The notes: generated from the sequence alone by a model not told the origin. 64,000 nucleotides of DNA from Acanthosepion lycidas (GCA_963932145.1 OZ010571.1:156641046-156705045); one strand, 5' to 3'; shown: positions 20,851 through 33,520, counted from the first letter of the stretch. Made by a program: numbers and translations.

Positions 20851-21725
20851 TTGGCTCTTCAAATGTGTGGTTGGTATTAGGAGGATTTGAGATAATTGTA
20901 ATTAAGTAATTCATCGAGTCTAGAAGAAACCTCAACAGAAAGCACTGGACGTCTATTTCATCCTATATTTGGAACTCATCAGCAGTGCGTATCCACTACT
21001 GAGAATTTTATATTCTTTACCACATCTCTTTTGTGGGGCAGTAACTCTTTTTCAGAAAAATGTTTGTTATTGAAACCCATTCTGATGTTATAATCATACA
21101 ATTCTCTTACATATGAACTGTGTTGAATATAACTTTAAAGTTGATGTGTCTATGATTTGTTCTATTTTCCATTGAATGGATTTCTTGTTAGTTTTGGTTT
21201 TACTAAATTCTTCCCTGACATCATTGCTGATGAACTTTGCTCAAAAGCCGAAGACAATAAACAAAATTCAAGTCAATCTGAGATTGTAGTCATTTTCATC
21301 ACACACAACTTCTTTAATACTAACTTCTGCACATGCTACAAAGATGTATAATGGAAAAAGATTTCTATTTTTAACAAGGGCAATCATGGTTCTCCACAGC
21401 TTCCTTTCAGCAATACTTTCTCTTTACAATCCTTCTCGGTTCTTGCTGCATTTGTTCCATTATTCATTCGCAAAAACCCTGTCAAGTAGGTTACCTTCTC
21501 TTTGCTGCTGCTTCATTTTCAATGGGTGCTGTGAGAGATAAATTCTCCAAGCCTTCCTTCCTTCCGTTATTATGCTTCCTCAAATTTCAACTCTTTCTTA
21601 AATCTTCTCCATTTACTAAATAGCCATAATATTCTTAATATATTCTATAAACATTCAAAATTCACTTCTATAGAGGGCAGGGGTAGGTATTCCAAAACAA
21701 TTCAGCACCACCCCTACGCTTGCTT
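20851..21725. other. No gene seen
   Basis: Nothing recognised. Open stretches at 21157-21541 are short and lack motifs. Confidence 0.45.
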
Positions 21726-21729
21726 TAAA

Positions 21730-22055
21730 GGGTTTGGTTTGGTTTACAGCATATTGACCTCAATGGGTTATTTAATGCCAACAAGATTTTTATTGCTAGT
21801 AATATTTTTCCAAAAATGTGTTGCTGGTAATATTTTTACAAAAATGTATTGCTGGTATTAAAACCTATTTTACATGTTTAGATCTCAGTTTGGAGGTTAA
21901 CTATTTGCCCATAGCTGGGACCCTAACAAGGTGCTACCATCCCAGGTCACAGTGGATCTGGGAATACCAGCAATTAAGAGGTGTTTCTACACTCCTCAAA
22001 ACCTCCTGATCAGAGGTCTTGCTGTTGGATGTAGTTTTTCATCTTACCCAGGATG
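21730..22055 (+). repeat. R repeat, copy 2
   Basis: Contains (GGTTT)3, CATATTGACCTCAATGG, three units with CTGGTAATATTTTT-like cores, AAAACCTATTTTACATG, GGTGCTACCATCCCAGG, ACCAGCAATTAAGAGG and the tail CCTCCTGATCAGAGGTC...TTACCCAGGATG. This is the complete order of R modules. Confidence 0.8.
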
Positions 22056-22201
22056 GGCTAAGGCTCTGGCTCTTGAATACAAAACAACTTGTAAAAGTTT
22101 GATCACATATTGTTATTAGTAGGTAATCTGGAATTCAAACGAATAACTTTTTTGTCATTTAATTCTTAAAAAACTAAGACTATTGAGAGATTGTCCACTG
22201 G

Positions 22202-22341
22202 TCAAGAAGCAATGTCCAACCAATAATTATGCATTTCAAAGCTGAAGTCAAACTCTTCAATACTGGAATCCATCATGTCAAAGTCGTGCAACTTGGTCAG
22301 CATTAACAACAGCTTTCAGCTGACTTAAGTGTTTCATTGCT
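22202..22341 (-). CDS. Possible terminal exon, unidentified (minus strand)
   Basis: On the minus strand a pyrimidine-rich tract ends in TTTTCTTGCAG at 22342/22341, a good splice acceptor. Two frames compete. With phase 1 the exon would read AMKHLSQLKAVVNADQVARL and stop at 22278-22280. The other frame, open from 22315, reads LTKLHDFDMMDSSIEEFDFS and on through FEMHNYWLDIAS to a stop at 22202-22204, but is closed upstream before the acceptor. Both look protein-like in composition, and neither matches a family I recognise. No AATAAA follows within about 150 bp. It could be a host terminal exon, a decayed one, or chance. Confidence 0.22.
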
Positions 22342-22344
22342 CTG

Positions 22345-23568
22345 CAAGAAAATTAAATAAAAGTTGAAAATAAAGGAACACATTAAAATTAAATTATTTT
22401 AATTAGGAGTTTGAATCTCAATTAAAAAAAAATCTTAATAAAATTAGAAATAAATGTTGACATTGCCTCCTCCTCATAAATTAGTTTATTTTTCTGTAGA
22501 AACCAAATTAATTCTAATATTTTATAAAATTAAGTTATAAAAATATTTCACATAAAATGTTTGAAAAGGAAAGTGTATTGTGAATGTCTGTAGTCAAAAG
22601 AATTCTACTGCAATTTCCTAACACAGTCTCTCTTAAAAGACATTGGAAAATTCTCATCAGCACTCAACTTCTTTTTCTACACAATTAAATATTGTCCAAA
22701 ATAGTTTCTAATTTTAGCCATTAAAAGAAATGAAACTAAAGAATATATTTGCCAAATTAGATAAAGGTCAATCATAAGAAATGTTTAAGTCTCTATAGTG
22801 AAACATTCAGCTTGAGAAAGTCATCATTGATTCCACTTGCTAAATATTAAATATCCTCCCATTTTGATGCTCTCTACATGGATCCCTCTTACATTTTTTT
22901 TTATTTTTTTATTTTCACTTTAAAAACAAATTCCTAAAAACCTCGTATAAGAGAGTGGCAGCAGAATTTTGCCATTTAATCCTTTCTGAAGGCAGAATTA
23001 ATTTCCATGGTTTTGTCTGATGAAAATTGTTATTATTATCAATCATCTTTTTTCTCTAAGACTCTCTGACCTTTTTATAATTCTTGTGGGCAAATGGTAA
23101 AGTGATTAATCTTGAAACCAATTCTCATTTGGCAAAAAAAGAAAAAAAAAAAAAGACCAGATCAGACATCATTTAACTATTTTTGTTTTTTTTCTTTTTG
23201 CCTGACTTCTGCATCGACATTAAACTTTTCACCTCTCGGCATTTTGCTTGAAGAAAGATTAAGCTTGGAAAATGGTTAAAAGAAAAATGTCTTAGGCAGT
23301 ATAAGGTTTGTAAATTCTATGAACTAAGACATGTTGTAAATTTAAACCTAAAGAAAAATGTAAGAGAATTTCATCACCCAAAGTGAAATGTTTTATTGTG
23401 AACCATTTACAAATAATGTTATCTTTCCAATAATATATGTTACTACATGTTTACCTATTATTTATATATAAGTAGAAACGAGTTGACTAGCATTTGCTAG
23501 AATAACATTTTTCTGTATGGCAGTGTCTTTAACAAAGTTAGACAATGACAAGAAAGTATGAGTAAACT

Positions 23569-23603
<35 letters not shown>

Positions 23604-23685
23604 CAGTAACTATTCCCAGCTATCATATTCTCTTGATTTTTCAGTGGAATAAGTTTCAATACTTAACGTTTCATCTGTGTGTGTA
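22345..23685. other. No gene seen
   Basis: AT-rich. (TA)n at 23573-23603. No exon or element recognised. Confidence 0.45.
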
Positions 23686-23689
23686 ACTG

Positions 23690-24140
23690 GTGAACAATTA
23701 CCAGTATATTAGAAACATGCACAAGTTTCTCTAATTGCAGAACAAAGTTCTTGTACTCACTAAATGGTAACTGCCTACAAACCAATGTAATACATGAAAA
23801 CTCTGCAAAATCCAATAGAAGCCCAGCCAAAAAATATATAAGAATAACAGATCTCTGGAAACCCGATTTAACAACAAAAAATATGTCAATAGCACAATTC
23901 TCTGAACACACATTAAAACATCCCAAAAATAACATGGAAAATGAAACCAACACCAGCTAATAAAATAAGTAAGCCTTGCCAAGAGGAGGAAATTGTAACA
24001 ATTACCTCTCAAGAACAATATAAACTTCTAAGCAAAAAGACAAAATTCATTTCCAAATGCAGGCACAAAAACAAACTAATTCATTGCTACCTACAACCAC
24101 ATCAGAATTTGACTAAAAGCATAACTGAAAACCATACCAA
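23690..24140 (+). mobile_element. Penelope-like element fragment (GIY-YIG region and C terminus)
   Basis: Forward frames read CTHXMVTAYKP-like, then in another frame LNGNCLQTNVIHENSAKSNR, then AKKYIRITDLWKPDLTTKN and IAQFSEHTLKHPKNN, equivalent to 'CPLNGNCLxxNIIYxAxV...KKYIGxT...FKxRxxNHxxSF'. The C terminus reads KPCQEEEIVTITSQEQYKLL and SKKTKFISKCRHKNKLIHC, matching the PLE block 'LNKRxELISKCRHxNKxLL'. The GIY-YIG core is degraded (YIRIT for YIGxT) and the frames are broken. Confidence 0.75.
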
Positions 24141-24199
24141 ACTTTATAACCAAAGAAAGGATAAAACAAAAATAAATGAATTTATGTTCAAGTTTATAT

Positions 24200-27100
24200 A
24201 ATCATTAAATCTAAACAAGTAATTTGGGCAAAGCAAATTTCTCCATTTACCGCAAAGCTCACAATGGCCTGTCTATAGAATCAACACAAAAAAAAATACT
24301 AACAAACCGAAGATCATTTAAGACATGAAACTTCAAATCCCTATACAGTGTTGATTTCTATATCTACAAATGTTTTAATCCTAATAGTCCTATTTGCCTT
24401 TTTAAACAATGTGTACAAACAAAAGTGGGTACTGAAAAAATCTGCTTAAACAAAAAAAATTTTTTTTTTTTTTTTTTTTTTGGTCACTCAGAATATTTTC
24501 ACTCCACTCATGCATTCTAGCATAATTTGTTAAAAATCAAATTAACACCATTTTATGTTTTCAAGTATTTATTTAATGATCACCCAATGCAAGGCCCAAG
24601 AGCCACTCAAGGTAGAGGGTTACCGAATGATGACTGGACATAAGAGGAGGAAATAAGTGCAAGTTATGGGCATATGGGGGTTGATAATGGTTGATTGTAG
24701 ATTCAAACAGTTTAAGATTGTAGCGATCCAGGAAATATCTCGAGTCTCTTCCCTAAAGTAGTAGTTCTAAATAGAAAGTAGAAAGAATCTTATGCTTTAT
24801 TTGAAATCGTATTTTTCAAAAGTAAATCAAAGAAAAGCTGATACTGGGTTACTCTTTAGACGCTTTGATCAAGTCACATTCATCCGTTTTCAGTCTAAAT
24901 AGATTTTTAATTTTTGTTACTTGAAGACAGGACTGAGAGGAAAGAAATTAGTTAAAATAATTGGTAAATCCAAAACAACAAACTGTCCCATTTTGTTTTT
25001 ATACTTTTTGTAAGCCCTAAAGGAAGAGTAGAATGGCATGCATTTATTTAAGCCCAGGTGAATCAGGCAAAGGAAATTTAAGATGAAAAGATTAAAATGA
25101 AAATAAAATTATTTTCTTTTTAACCTTCTCCTAGAATAAATTCAAATGCTCATTAATTTACATCTGCTGGGGACAAACGGTTATTATTTGAGTTGAAGCA
25201 GATGAATATGAGAAATCTTCTCTTGCCACTTCCACCAAAAATCCAATGTAGCTAAGAGGCTCATTAAAACTCATAGTAGAGTTATGAATATTATGTTTTA
25301 TTTAAGTATGAACATTCTAAAAACCATTCAAACATTAAGTGAATTTAATATTGAAATCTCCCCGCCCACATACACAGCAAAATATACTTAGACCATTTAG
25401 GTCCTCACTGGGTGCCACAATAATGTGATCTTGTACCAGACTAAAATTTTAACTAATTACTATATTTAGCTTTGAGTGGAGGTATTATTATTATACACTT
25501 TTCCATTCTGACTGTGACGAAAGACATGATTTACCTCAGAATTCAAAACTAGCAAATGTGTCTTGCCTGCAAAGTGATGACAATAAGAAGTATGGCCACT
25601 ATTGAAGACGCAATTTATGCACACCTATCTCATCCAAACTGAGACGACATTTGCACACATGCAAATTTTGGCCATATTGGAATAGCATAAAAAGCGGGGT
25701 GCCAGCACGACAGAACCGGTCATTCGGTGGACAGCATGCAATGGAGCTGGACGTATGGATTGACAGACAGACAGACAAAGAGGAAGTCTAAGTATGCTCA
25801 GCTGACCTGGTGTCTGTCTCACAACTGCCCAGCCACACAATCCATTTCCTTGAGGTGACTGAAGAAGAAAAAATAGCTGGCCTGCCAGTAAGCACCGCAC
25901 TGCACTTTTTGCACCCCCCCCATCACCATTTTTTCTCTACAGACTATTATCCTCATCTTGTTTGCTAGAGCTACTATAAACTGCTACAATTCAATCAGCT
26001 GAGTATGCAGACATTACACAGATTTTCTAAGAGGCATCTGGCTTTGTAGACTAAAGCATTGGTTAAAACATATCTGCTTTCTCAGATGTAAGTTCAATCA
26101 GGAAAGTTCTATAAAATAGAATAAAACAAGAAACACAAAGGAGGGGGGGAAATATTAACTAATCTACAATATCCCCTAAGAATAAAAAAACAGACTGAGA
26201 TCAATCTATCCTCAATGAATTGAATAAAGGGTTTTGGTTCTAAATAATGAGAAAGTTACCACGTATAAGAATAGACACCAGAAATAATGCAAATGAAATG
26301 ATGCAGATGAGTGAGGAAAAATGTATCGGCTCTTATTGCTGACAAATAGTTGTTGAAGAAGGTACACTATTGAAATTTGGTAAAATAATAAGAAAAAGTT
26401 TATTAGTACTAAATACATTTAGTATGAATAAGTAATAAATGTTCATAGTAGGATCACAAAGTATTTTCATATCAGCCACTGACTATTCTCAAGTAAATAA
26501 AACTACATGAGGGAAGCTGCACTCTGCTAAACAAACTTTGCATCAATGTGTATACTCTTTTCATAAGGTTAAAAAGAATCTAGCATCAGGAAAAAGCTGA
26601 CTGGTTAGAAAACATAGTCAAAGAACTTTGATTAGCTAAAAGAACCAAAAATTATATAAATTTTATATCATTCTGATCCTTGGCTTTAGGAAATGTCTAA
26701 TATTTTCTTTGTTAATGTTTATAGTAAACAAAGCCATATTTTTTTTTAAATTGTTGCATCCTTTTGCTTTTGAAACATGGTACAAGAATGCAGAAATTAT
26801 TACCAATGAAGTCCTCAATTGTTTAAGAATCAATAATGAAGGAGGAATTGTTTCTTTGTGTTTTTCTTTGAGAGTTCTTTATTTCTATAGAAATATAAAA
26901 TATAATTTTCTAAGAGATTTACTACTAACAATTATTTATAAATTTTAACAAAGTTATGTGACCCATGTAGATCTAAACAATAAGTTTTAATGATTCTTTC
27001 AAAATGTCAACTCTAGTTAATACCATTTTCTGGAATATTTCTTCAATTTAACTAAAGATTGTAGCAGGTCAGAGACAATAACAGAGGTCACTAAAATGAC

Positions 27101-27280
27101 ATTTGTTCATTTTTACAATACTACAAATTGGTGACACTCTAGATAAAGGAATTCACATGAGGTTTAAAAGCAAAAGACTATTTGCTATAAAAGAAAATTA
27201 CTAAAAGTGTGAAATATAAGAAAAAAATGTAGCAAACAATAAAAGTAAATAAAGGCTTAGTTATTTCTCTTTAAATATAT
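24200..27280. other. No gene seen
   Basis: Three kilobases of mostly unique AT-rich sequence. Noted: A/T runs at 24450-24480 and a G+C-richer patch around 25640-25920 with no domain in its open frames. A weak tRNA-like stretch (GTAAGTTCAATCAGG) lies near 26088. No confident exon. Confidence 0.4.
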
Positions 27281-27285
27281 ATAGA

Positions 27286-27690
27286 CCCGTGTGCAAATTA
27301 ATTATACAGGAAGATGTGGAGGGCCATGATCACTTACACCCTTGTGCAAATTAATTGAAACAAAACAAATAATTCTGTTATTATTTACTTTTATTTCGTA
27401 TTTTTCCAATGAAACATGACCCAGTGCACATGTTAGTACTTCATATGTCCATTCCACAAAGTCGTTCCTTGCAGATTGACAACAGATTCTCAATTGGATT
27501 TAAATCAAGATAGTTTCTGGGCCAGTCTAGTACTTTGATTTGCTCACTGGTAAGGTTTTCCAGTGTGTTCGTGGAGAGTAACATCCACTACAGATAATGG
27601 CCATAGGACAACTAATTGACAGTCAAGTCAATAGTGTCTGGGCATGATAAAAATCTGATTCCAGTCATGGATGGCACAATATTTTTGAAG
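27286..27690 (-). mobile_element. Tc1-like transposon relic
   Basis: Minus-strand translation contains VLDWPRNYLDLNPIENLLSI followed by CKERL, the signature around the third catalytic residue of Tc1-like transposases ('DWPxxSPDLNPIENLW'). The ends carry GTGTGCAAATTAATT-like sequence, present twice at 27290-27305 and 27335-27355, as expected of a terminal repeat region. Only the C-terminal third of the transposase is left. Confidence 0.75.
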
Positions 27691-27699
27691 ACCAGATTT

Positions 27700-30600
27700 C
27701 ATCCTACAACCCAAAAATATATATATTCATATTACTGCAAATGACCTAATTTGAGGGAAAAAATAGAAATTGATTACACCCTGTCACTTCAGTGGACCTA
27801 AAACTCTTTTGTCAAAACAAAGAAATTTACCAGCAAATCATTAAAAGTAAATGTTTGGAAGAATATCATAGAAGACATTTTATAAAAGATGAGAAACAAA
27901 ATATTTTTTAAGGTTAATTTATGATTACTTTGGTTTTTTTCTATATAAAATTTTCTTATAATCAGACTCCTCAGATGATTGTAGAAATGTCATCAAAGTT
28001 AATTTAGGGAGAGAACAAACAGCAGAGGTTGTTCATCTCAGCTATAGAAGTCATGTGTAAGACGTCATTCTTTGTTAAACAAAAACCAACAGAGCCATGA
28101 ATTTCATTCATTACATTGGGTTAAAGCAACATTTGATGGCAACTGAAAAAAAAAAAACACATTTCTACTGAATCCACACAACTACAAGTTCACTTTTTAA
28201 TGTTTCTTATTCATAACTGACCCCCAACCCTGTAATTCAAAACATCGGATTGTGATGAATGCAGAAAAGAACATGATAGCCAAACTTAACAGAGAAATAA
28301 ATTATTTATAAAAAACTGGACAATATTGTCTGAATTTCTGAGAAGCCATCAGCATTATTCCATGTATTGAATCTAGACAAAGAGTTTCATTTATCTGGAT
28401 GTTTTTTTTTCTTTTGCCCAACATTTTGGCTAATGCCATTTCAGGTGTAAGCAATGACTCCTTTACCTCAGATTTTCCAGTACAAATCCCTATTATTTGA
28501 CTCTAAACATGACAAACTTCATGAGAGTTTACCACTGTTCTTCAAGTCTACACTTTAGGGTGAAATTGTTTATCCTTTTGAAATTGCAGCAATATTGGGA
28601 TAAAATAAATTTGCAAAACTGGCCAGTGCAGAGTTCAATATAAGAAATGCTTGGTCAAGAAAAAATACATAGAAAACTTTGTAAATTTTAAAAAAATATT
28701 ATACTAGCACAACACGGTAGATACCAAATAAATTTTAATGTACTGAACTTAAAATAAATCCAAAACCAAAAAATGCTTTACATTGGGGCAATGTTTTACA
28801 AGTTTTTCTTCACGATAATTATGTGTTTGATCCTTACTAGGTGGACTGCTTCTATACTTAAACCAGGTTAAATTACAAAGCCTTAATTTCAATATTTTTT
28901 ATACATTTTGTTCAAACAAGCAATAAATACATCTTGAAGCGATTCTATTTTGTTATGTATAATACAGTTACATTTTTTACAGCAAACTCTGGGACAAAAC
29001 TAGGGGGCAGGAGATTGCTTCCCACTGCAAGAATCTCTCTCATCCAGAATTATGAAACTGCCGTAATTATCTCCTCTGAAGAAGGTCAAAGAGTATATGA
29101 GGAATAATGAAGTGATAACATTTGTAAGGAAGAAGAGAAATCTTAATAACTTTTCAAATAAGGAGAACTTACCAAATTCGATGACTAAAACATTAAATAA
29201 ATGATAAGCCTTGTTGAAGCTAAAATAGAGATAGAGATTTTTTTTAAGAAGGGGTAAGAGTGAATAAATGAAAATCAAATGGCAATTTAAATGATTATTC
29301 TACCCCCACTTCACATTTGGTTGAACAGGTTTTCAAGAATAAATGATTAATCAATGAAATATGTTAGGACAGAGAGAAGGGCCTCCTTTGTTTCCATATG
29401 CCATTCATTCACTTCTGCTTTTACTAATTGATGACTTACACAACTGGGTATTGGTTGGAAATGGCTGCCAAGTATTGATCCTTAACAACAAATATTGAAC
29501 ACCAACAAATATATTTTCTGTCTCGGAGCCAGCTTTTCTCGTCCACACCTCCACAGCCGACAACATTTTGTGCAACATGTATCATTTCTTTCATGAAGAC
29601 AGAAATCATAAAAGATTTTGGGCACTTGTTATGCTTTTAAAATCTCTTACAGAAAGAACATTTGTTTTGGTCATTTTGAAATGTAAATAACTACATTGAA
29701 ATATGATTACAGATGATTAAAACTAACATAAAAGATAAAATGCAGTATTTTAATGTTATATGCACGTCTGTAGATAGTGTGAACTAAAAGTTAACAACAC
29801 AGAAAATTTTGGCTGAGAACGATCTGTGATTAATTCATAATAATCTAATTATTTTGTAAAATAGACAAACTGGATCATATAGTCTTGATTTGCAACAGAC
29901 TTTGGAAAACAACTCTGAATTCAAAACTATATAGGAAGCAACAGGAAACCACTCTGCAGTCTCTCCCAAAAACTATTATAGCAATATACAGTTTACAGAG
30001 ATTAATGGAAGCTGTGGAGAACCATGCTCTAGCCCAATTCCTGAAGAAATATAAAATTTGGAGATATCTGTGTCTTTTTAGAAGACTTACATAAAAACAA
30101 TTTGTGACTGCTGTGGCAGCAGAATATCATTACTCGTGTCCTAAGTGCATCTACAAAGGGGTGAGGGTTAACAAGATTACAAGCCATTCTTTATAGGTTT
30201 ACTTCTGTAGTTTTGAACCAGAGGAGATTAAAATTATTAAATTAAGTGACAATGAACAAAATATAATCTCGCAAACCTTGATTATTATGTTTTTCTCTTC
30301 AACTCACAGTAATAATTTTTATCTCCTGATTCAAAGCTATTTTTTTAATAATTTCTCGAATTACCATAACAATGGAATATCTCATTGCAAAACAGGGAGA
30401 TACTATTATTACTGATAGTCACATATATATCTGTGACAAGCATAAGGCAAAATTAATAGTTTTCAATTGTTTCTATTAGAGGAATTGTTTTTAATTAGTC
30501 TCTCAAACCCTAAGGTTCCATGATCTCCTTGTGCACTAATACTCTGGCCTTGAGTGATACTAAGTAAAGTTTAATACCTACCTTATAAAAATTATGTACT
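27700..30600. other. No gene seen
   Basis: Unique-looking AT-rich sequence. Open stretches at 29000-29278 and 29885-30094 have no recognised domain. No element found. Confidence 0.4.
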
Positions 30601-30607
30601 ACCTGAC

Positions 30608-30995
30608 TTTTTACATTATTCAGACTATTGTCCTCATCTCTGTTGCCATGTTTATCACAATGTTTCAGCCATTGTACACTCCGGCCTTCTTAAGGTGGTT
30701 GGAATATCGAACTGAACCCTTTATTTCGCTCACTGGGGTAGACCGTTCTAGTGCCATGTGTAATAGATGTCAGTTATCTCCTGTTAATTCCCCTCTCCAA
30801 GTTTTCCACCACCTTAACCAGGTATTGAACTCGCACTCTTTGTGTCTTGTCACTGGATCTAACTAACACCTTTATCCACTGTGCCATGTGTCCTTGAAGA
30901 AGGTCGGAGCATACAACAGCCGAAACGTTGTAATAAACATGGCAACAAAGATAAGGACAATAGTCCGAATAATGTAAATAGTGTACATAATACCT
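30608..30995. repeat. Head-to-head SINE dimer B
   Basis: A full minus-strand SINE (30608-30890: tail, AAATAAAGGG block, box B, then TTATCCACTGTGCCATG as the complement of the tRNA head) is joined at GTG|TCCTTGAAGAAGG to the tail half of a plus-strand copy (30891-30995) that reads GCCGAAACGTTGTAATAA and CCGAATAATGTAAATAG. The junction TGTGTCCTTGA is shared with dimer C, which retains more of the plus-strand head, so B looks like an internally shortened version of the same dimer. Confidence 0.85.
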
Positions 30996-31990
30996 CATCT
31001 CAGACATATAGACAGATACTAAATGACTTTTACTTCCAAAAGTTAGTCAATTACATTTGCTTTTCTACCAATCAAGTATGTGATGTGCAAGTTTCATAAA
31101 ATCTTTTTCATCTTGCAATAAAAACAGTGGCTGTTTGTAAGTATTTCATTCATTCAACATCTGGGTCTCTCTTGTTATTGTGTATTCCAATTTGGTCACA
31201 TTCTCCATGAGAGATAATCATGCTGGCATTTATCATACACTTGTCCAATCTGTTGTATTGAACATGAAAAGATCTGAATTTCTAATCCATGTCTAATCCA
31301 TAAATCTAATCCATGTGTAAATGCATGAATGCCTCCTAAGCAATCACATGGGAAATTCCAGTTGCAAAAGCTGATATAAAATTGAAACAAATTAATATCT
31401 GTTTGAGAGTCGTTATTTCAAAAGAAATGTGAACAAGCGATTGGGTAAAGTGAATGGTGACTGGAATAAAAGTGTGTAATGTTCTCGCATCGAAATCATT
31501 TTACTTGATGTAACAGAGACTTCCACAAAAATGGAGAATGATATCAACAAAGGCAGCCAATATAAGTGTGCAAAGAAGATATATTAAGTTGATGTATTTC
31601 TTATGGTGTTCATCTACTTGTTGAGAGGTTGGAACAGCTATTATTTTTCCACAAAATCAATAAACATTCTTCTTAGATACGGAAAAACATAAGTTTGCCT
31701 GAATGTGAAAAACAAAAAATTGTTCAGTAGAATACAACAGAAAAGCAAGTAGTTGACAAAAATATGAAAGACAGTTTATGTTGTCCATATTTTTATGAAA
31801 ATGATATGCTTATAATGTTATAAAAAAGAAATTTTTAGTTGAATAATTGGCTCCTGGGTTTTTCAGAAGTGTAAGCCACAAAAGTGTGCTGGAGATTATT
31901 AGTCCTTTGAAAAGTCATAGACAAGAAAATTTCTAGAACACATGGAAACTGGTTGTCAATGTGTCAAAGGAATTACATGGCTCATTAGAA
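30996..31990. other. No gene seen
   Basis: No exon or element recognised. A short imperfect ATCCATGTCTAATCC repeat lies near 31283-31320. Confidence 0.4.
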
Positions 31991-31993
31991 AAA

Positions 31994-32522
31994 GGTTTGG
32001 TTTATTTTGTTTTACGGCATATCAACCTCAATGGGTTAATTTAATGCCGACAACATTTTTAGGATAGATTCGTATGAATAGAATATGTATTCTTTGGTTT
32101 AGATTGGTTTGGTTTATTTTGTTTAGCGGCATATCAACCTCAATGCATTATTTAATGCCGACAACATTTTTAGGATAGATTCGTATGAATAGAGTATGTA
32201 TTCTTTGGTTTAGATTGGTTTGGTTTATTTCATTTTACTGCATATCAACCTCAATGGGTTAATTAATGCCAACAAAATTTTTTATTGCTGATAATATTTT
32301 GTTTTGTTAAAAATCTGTTTCTGGTAATATTTTTCCTTTAAAATTGTATTACTGATAATAATTTGTTTAAAAAAAGTATTGCTTGTAATAGTAACTAACA
32401 AGTGCTACCACCCCGGGTCAGGGTGGACCTGGGAACACCAGCAATTAAGAGGTGGTTCTATGCTCCTCAAAACTTCCTGATCAGAGGCCTTGCTGCTGGA
32501 CGTAGTTTATCGTCATACCAAG
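31994..32522 (+). repeat. R repeat, copy 3, with triplicated head
   Basis: The R head (GGTTTGGTTTATTTTG, CATATCAACCTCAATG, AATGCCGACAACATTTTT) is repeated three times: 31994-32105, 32106-32216 and 32217 onward. The first two units (about 111 bp) each end with AGATTCGTATGAATAGA and TTCTTTGGTTTAGATT. The third continues into CTGGTAATATTTTT-like units and the tail (GGTGGACCTGGGAACACC, TTCCTGATCAGAGGCC, GTAGTTTATCGTCATACC). The block ACCTATTTT...TTTGCCC present in copies 1 and 2 is missing. Confidence 0.85.
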
Positions 32523-32616
32523 GAAGACATTAGAGAAAGATTCAAAATAGAACAATATGTGACCAAAATATTCCCTAGTTGTTTTGTTTGGATTAATTTC
32601 CTTTTTAGCCAAACTA

Positions 32617-32617
<1 letters not shown>

Positions 32618-32656
<39 letters not shown>

Positions 32657-32658
32657 AT
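32618..32658. repeat. (TA)n followed by (TG)n
   Basis: TA dinucleotides about 32618-32640 and TG about 32641-32656, bordering the 5' edge of a LINE fragment. Confidence 0.9.
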
Positions 32659-33520
32659 CTATGCTGATGTTACAACTATTTACTCCTGTCTTAATAGCAA
32701 GTCTGATTGCTTTGAAAAGGGCAAATTGGCAGCTGATCTAAAAAAATGTCCTACAATCCATTGTTAAATAGGACAACGAGTGGCTTATTAATTTTAATGC
32801 CTCAAAAACGAAACTGTTCTTTTAATCATCTGAGAGAAAACTTTTCTCCTACCATCAACATGGCTCCAGGAGAGTGACTCATTGCATCTTCTCAGACTAA
32901 CATTTTCTGCTGGTATGAAGTGGAAAGATTATATTGAATCAAGTGCTAGAAAGTTGGTTCACTATGGCATGCTAGACAATTTTTCTTCCCAGAATCTATC
33001 TTAAATCTTTGCTTTGAATATTCCTGCCACATATAGTCTGGGGTGCCTGCTATATATTTAGAGATTTTTGATAAGATTCAAAGAATTCAAAGTAATACAG
33101 CTTGCCTGTGCTTTTTCTATAAATATTTTTATGGTAATTGTTCTTTTCTCTGTAGTACCTAGACTTCATAGATTTAAACATAATACTAGATTGGTGGCAA
33201 AATCTCATCATTTTACAGCTGAAATGGTTAGATGTGTCCATAAGTTCTATGCTAACAGTTTCTTCTGTTGCATTTCTCACTTGTGGAACTCTCTTCCAGT
33301 TTCTTACTTTCCAGTTAACTTTGACATTGATCTTCAAAAATTTAAATGCAATCATTATCTTCTGTGTATGTAATTCTTATTCTTTTATTGTCCTCTCTCA
33401 TTAATAGTATTTTTTCTTATGTTCTCTAACACTTGGTAATTCCTTGCATCCTTGTGACTTTATTGCCTTGCTTGGGGTGAAATGATATTAAAAAAAAAAA
33501 TAAACCTTGATTGAATTTTT
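32657..33520 (+). mobile_element. jockey/CR1-like LINE, 5'-truncated 3' end
   Basis: The fragment starts at the RT catalytic motif, IYADVTTIYSCLNSKS (YADD altered to YADV), then reads LAADLKK and NFNASKTKL-like sequence, FSAGMKWKDYIESSARK (matching 'xxxxWxxYIxSIAKxAxKKxG'), and in a long open stretch LHRFKHNTRLVAKSHHFTAE, NSFFCCISHLWNSLPVSYFP and DLQKFKCNHYLL, the usual C terminus 'NSFFxRTxxLWNSLPxxVFP..LxxFKxxVxxxL'. It ends with GCTTGGGGTGAAATG and an A-rich tail near 33490. Stops and frame changes make it inactive. Confidence 0.85.
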
